From: Hybos culiciformis
Taxonomy: Eukaryota > Arthropoda > Insecta > Diptera > Hybotidae
Assembly: GCA_964007475.1 (NCBI GenBank)
Contig: OZ023275.1
Location: 36,699,381-36,763,380 of the forward strand
Direction: 5' to 3'
Length of the DNA: 64,000 nucleotides
Position numbers and translations under genes: made by a program. Each line of letters begins with the position of its first letter. Positions within the stretch are counted from its first letter, which is position 1. The notes below the pieces were generated by a model. That model was not told the origin of the DNA. It searched no databases and saw nothing but the letters and a program-made list of their open reading frames with translations. Positions 60,112 through 64,000 of the stretch are shown here, piece by piece.

Positions 60112-63100
60112 CAATTGGTCAAAAAAAAATTATTTTTAAATTAATTCATTTTTTTTGTAATTAAATTTTCATTTTGAAAAATAGAAAAATTATTTAAACT
60201 GTATAACTTAGTACTAAGTACATACACCAAGTACATGTTGTTAATTTTCACTAAAAACATTTAAATTTGAAATTAATAGGAATTTATAATTTTTTAAAAA
60301 ATAATTATTAGAATAATTTTCGTGGTAATTATTCACTAAGAAAATACAAATATTTAAATTAAAATCAAAAAGAATTAATTTAAGGTGTTTTCTCCTTCAA
60401 ATTCGTAAAATAAGTAGGTTTTCCAGTAACAAGTTTTTTTTTTTATGTAGGTATATTTTATTGCCGTCAGTAATTTAGAAAAATTAAAAATTTTTAATTA
60501 AAAAAGTGAAACATGTTTTCAGAATATTTATTTTTAATTATATTTAAAATATATATACATATTTTTTTTTTTCATTTCTAAAGCTAACAAATAATCCTTT
60601 ACTATATTACTACATATAGAGAGAATGAAAATATCAACATCGAAAAATAAATCTCCTTAAGAGTAAAATAAAAAAAAAATATTATCGCTTTTATAGCTTA
60701 AGGCAATTTCTCTCTGTTTGCATTGTTAATTTGATTTATTCTTCAATTTTAAAATGTTATTTTCTTATTTTTGTTCCAACTTAACTTTTCCGACATATTT
60801 CACTGTATAACGTTGGGGAAATAAAAATTGCAAGAAAAGGATTTTAGTTAGAAAATAGTAAATAAAATTCTATAAATACAATTTCGCGAAAACTTTTAAT
60901 CTTTCAGGATGGTAATTACCAGATTGTCCTTGCAATTTTTTTATTAATCTTTTTCCTTTTATCTCTATTTTCTATTTTCACTTCCACAATGTCTTACAGG
61001 CTTAATTTAAGTCAAAGTTTTGACCTATATTTGCGTACAATGAAATAATTAAACATTTATAATATAATCATTATGTAAACGACGTAATAAATAGAATTTG
61101 TTTTGACATAAATATTGAATAATATTGTTTTAAGATTGCAGCCATGGCAGTATGACTAAATATTTTCTAAAAATAAAATGTATGAACAATTTAGAAATAT
61201 TAACAACAAAGTACTTAATATTATTAACAATATTATTATTCATTAATGACATTTTTATATCAACTTGTCCTTAAATAATATAAAAAAGAATTATAATCAA
61301 CATTATTATGTAAATAAAATTGAAATTAATTGAACAACAATAAAATTGAAATTAATTGAACAACATTATAGAGTAAATAGATAATAGATAATATTTAGTA
61401 CTAGATTCTTAAAAAAGTGACAGGATCATTAAAAGTTTATTAAGACTAAATTTGCTGAATATAAAAGTGCAGAGAAGTACATAAGTAATAACACCTTTAG
61501 TGTTATATTTAACGCTATTCTATTTTCTTAGAAATTTTGAACTTAAGCACAATTAAAATTTTGATAAAATTATATTTTTAATTCAGAAATATTAATTATT
61601 TAATTGAAACTTTAGAATAAATTTATCTTTTATGATTTGTATAATTTCTAAGAAATATTTCGCTTCAATTATATTCAATGATAGTAATTTTTACTTTTTT
61701 TTTTTGCCTTTCTATATTATAAACATAATAATATTTACAAAAAAATAATACGAAAACTTTATGACCTTTGACTATCATTAAGAAATTTTATAGCTTTTAC
61801 TAAGATTCACATAATATGACATGTTGAACATATGACATATTTTTATCTATTAAACATATTTTTATGTCATATGTATAGTATATAGTACAACATAATGTTT
61901 TAATATTTAGAAAAATATATGTATGAACAAAACATATGTATATAATTTATTTATTTATTTTTAAGATTACCATCCTATAATAAAACTATAAACATATAAT
62001 ATAAGTATACACATAAGTATTAAGTATATATATTTTTCGGAATTTTTCACAAAAAAAAAATAAAAAAGGAAAATAAATAAATAAAAAAATAAGTTAACAT
62101 TAAAATGAAAAATATTTTTATTTCTTTTTAACTTATATTTCTTTTATTTTTATTTTATTTATTTTTTTTATTTTGATGATGATGATGAAGATATTATCAT
62201 TGAAATAAAATATTTACTTTAATAAAAATAATATCAGTGTTATAATATCTTTTAAGAAAAATAGCAAAAGGATTATTTTTCCTATATAAAAGAAAAATCA
62301 TTTATTTATAAAAAAAAAAAAATTAAATATTTTATATACATATGGCTTTTCTGGGGTATAAAGGAAATTAATCAAAATAATAATAATCATTCTAAAATCA
62401 AAATTTTATTCTTTTATATCTAGTTACTGTATAAATAAATAAGAAAATTATTATTATAGTATTGAAATAAAATTTAATTATAATTATGTTTTGGCCATAT
62501 TGTGTTAATAAATATTATATTATTATTTTAATGACATTTAGAAAATAGGTTTAAGACATTTATTATACTATCATTCAACATTACGATATTTCAATTCATA
62601 TTATTTTCTTTTGTTTAATTTAATCAAAAAATTGAAAATTATAAATTATATAAATTCATCAGGATTTCTGTATTATATTCTGTATATGTATATGCATTTA
62701 TATTTGAGTTCCCATAAGTGGAATAATTTATTAAAAGTGATCCTTAAACAGAAAAAAAAAATTTTTTTTTTCTATATATACTTCCTTTTTTTCCGGAAAT
62801 TTTTCTTTTTATATAAAAAACTTAGGAAATCAATCTATGTAATGCCATCTCCTATATATTATATATTATTAAATAGCTTATATGCATATATTGTTTTAAC
62901 GATAATATAAAAAAAATAATCAATTCCAAAATAAATTTTTAAATTTCTTTGGCTACTGATACACAGAGCAAAATAGTTGTTTAAAAAAATTTCAAACTAA
63001 ACCTCTAGATATAGCAAAAGAACAAGGACTCTAGGCTGAGATGGAGTTTCGTATAAAATTAGTATATTGTTTGAGAATGAAACAAAATATAAGCACCTGC

Positions 63101-64000
63101 TACATATATTTGCCTGTACATGACACTATTGTTCTTAAAATAAAATATCATAAACAGACCTCCTACAAAAATATTTCTAAATACTGCAAATCATAAAATA
63201 CTAGAAGTTAATAAAAATTTCCCAAAGTTTTAGTTTCTTAAAATATTAATTTTATGATCCTATAAATATTTTTCAGGCTTAATAGTGTAAGAGAACTATA
63301 GAATTTAATAAAAATTATTCCAAATCTAAAAATAAATACAAGAAAACAGCATTTATATAAAAAACTTTTTAGAAATATTTAATTTCAGTAATACCTAGAC
63401 GTTAAATTTTAAGCAAAAAAAAAAAACAATTTTAAATCTAAATTGTTAGTAATTTAGATTCGTATACGTTTTATATAAAATTGTCATTATCGCCGAACTT
63501 CATTTTGATGACTTTAATTTGATAAGAACAAAAAATAATAATAAATTTTTATGAATATTATCCTTCTTCTATTCGTACAATGAATATAATTTTTTTTTTC
63601 TTCAATATTAACGCTAATTATTCTACTTGTGCATTTATTTAAAATAATGTATAAAAGATAAAAATATATATTTGATGATTATTATTATAATAAAGAAATA
63701 GAACTTTTTTTTCTTCTACGTACATATTATATACATATTTTATACAAAATATCTAATTTTATTTTTAATCGTCTAATGTGATTATAATGTTTTGATATCA
63801 TGTTAAATTACATTAAAGAATTTTTGAATTAAGATAAAGCTCATTAAAATTCTTGTTCTTAAAAAAATAAAGAGCCAAAATCTTAATACTAAATAACATA
63901 TAAAAAACAAATTTTTTAATCATAAATGTTATGTTATGTATATACTAGGTATAAATAATTTTTGAGTTTAAAAAATTATATCTTATTAATTAAAATATTA
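59897..64000. other. AT-rich non-coding stretch to the window end
   Basis: I recognise no gene. It holds a 26-bp tandem duplication at 61314-61365, a CATATGACAT/ATGTCATATG hairpin near 61832-61872 and a (GAT)4 tract at 62175-62186. The 99-codon frame at 62611-62910 is Y/I/F/K-rich and starts at TTG; I treat it as chance. Confidence 0.65.
61314..61365. repeat. 26-bp tandem duplication, 2 perfect copies
   Basis: The unit starting ATAAAATTGAAATTAATTGA is repeated exactly at 61314 and 61340. Confidence 0.92.

Noticed and set aside
1..64000. tRNA, rRNA, riboswitch, bacterial promoter or plasmid/phage features
   Set aside because: I searched by eye for T-arm motifs, rRNA-conserved blocks, Shine-Dalgarno-linked ORFs and phage-type operons and found none.

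Overview
This window looks like non-coding DNA from an animal nuclear genome. It is extremely AT-rich (about 80% by eye), full of poly(A)/poly(T) runs, TA-rich microsatellites and GTATGTACATA-like words. In 64 kb there is no convincing intact gene, rRNA, tRNA, operon or bacterial-type signal. A decayed hAT transposon with a ZBED5/Buster-like transposase tail and several MITE-like elements point to a metazoan. An insect, perhaps a dipteran with large introns, is my best guess, but that is inference from sequence style and is not proven.

Layout. 1-4268: featureless AT-rich DNA. 4269-5399: three head-to-tail copies of a 377-bp unit. 5400-15900: AT-rich DNA with long poly(T) tracts, a GGAA/TTCC cluster at about 8195-8241 and one splice-bounded GC-richer patch (10941-11028). 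15905-16054: a 30-bp inverted repeat. 19811-20106: a nearly perfect palindrome of about 296 bp with an 18-20 nt loop, the largest secondary-structure signal here. 23-28 kb: weak retrotransposon-like scraps and a possible 1.2-kb inverted-repeat-bounded element. 34112-34664: the clearest feature, a 537-bp hAT deletion derivative with a perfect 8-bp target duplication and a broken transposase C-terminus. 36.5-38.4 kb: two MITEs of different families. 39111-39430 and 51058-51299: two diverged copies of a third family. 40.5-41.9 kb and 45.0-45.3 kb: GC-richer patches with overlapping short open frames that look like fossil coding sequence. 53052-53096: a 45-nt, splice-bounded, phase-symmetric candidate microexon encoding a Q-rich peptide. 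56.9-59.3 kb: several protein-like open frames, including one of 76 codons lacking a starting Met. The rest is low-complexity DNA.

Interpretation. The window is best read as the inside of a very large intron or an intergenic stretch, colonised by small DNA transposons. The candidate exons are hypotheses: GC-richer patches often lack stops in more than one frame, so I keep their confidence low. I did not identify a previously undescribed system. The items most worth checking are the long palindrome (possible hairpin-RNA source), the 45-nt microexon, the 57-kb open frame and the 377-bp tandem array.
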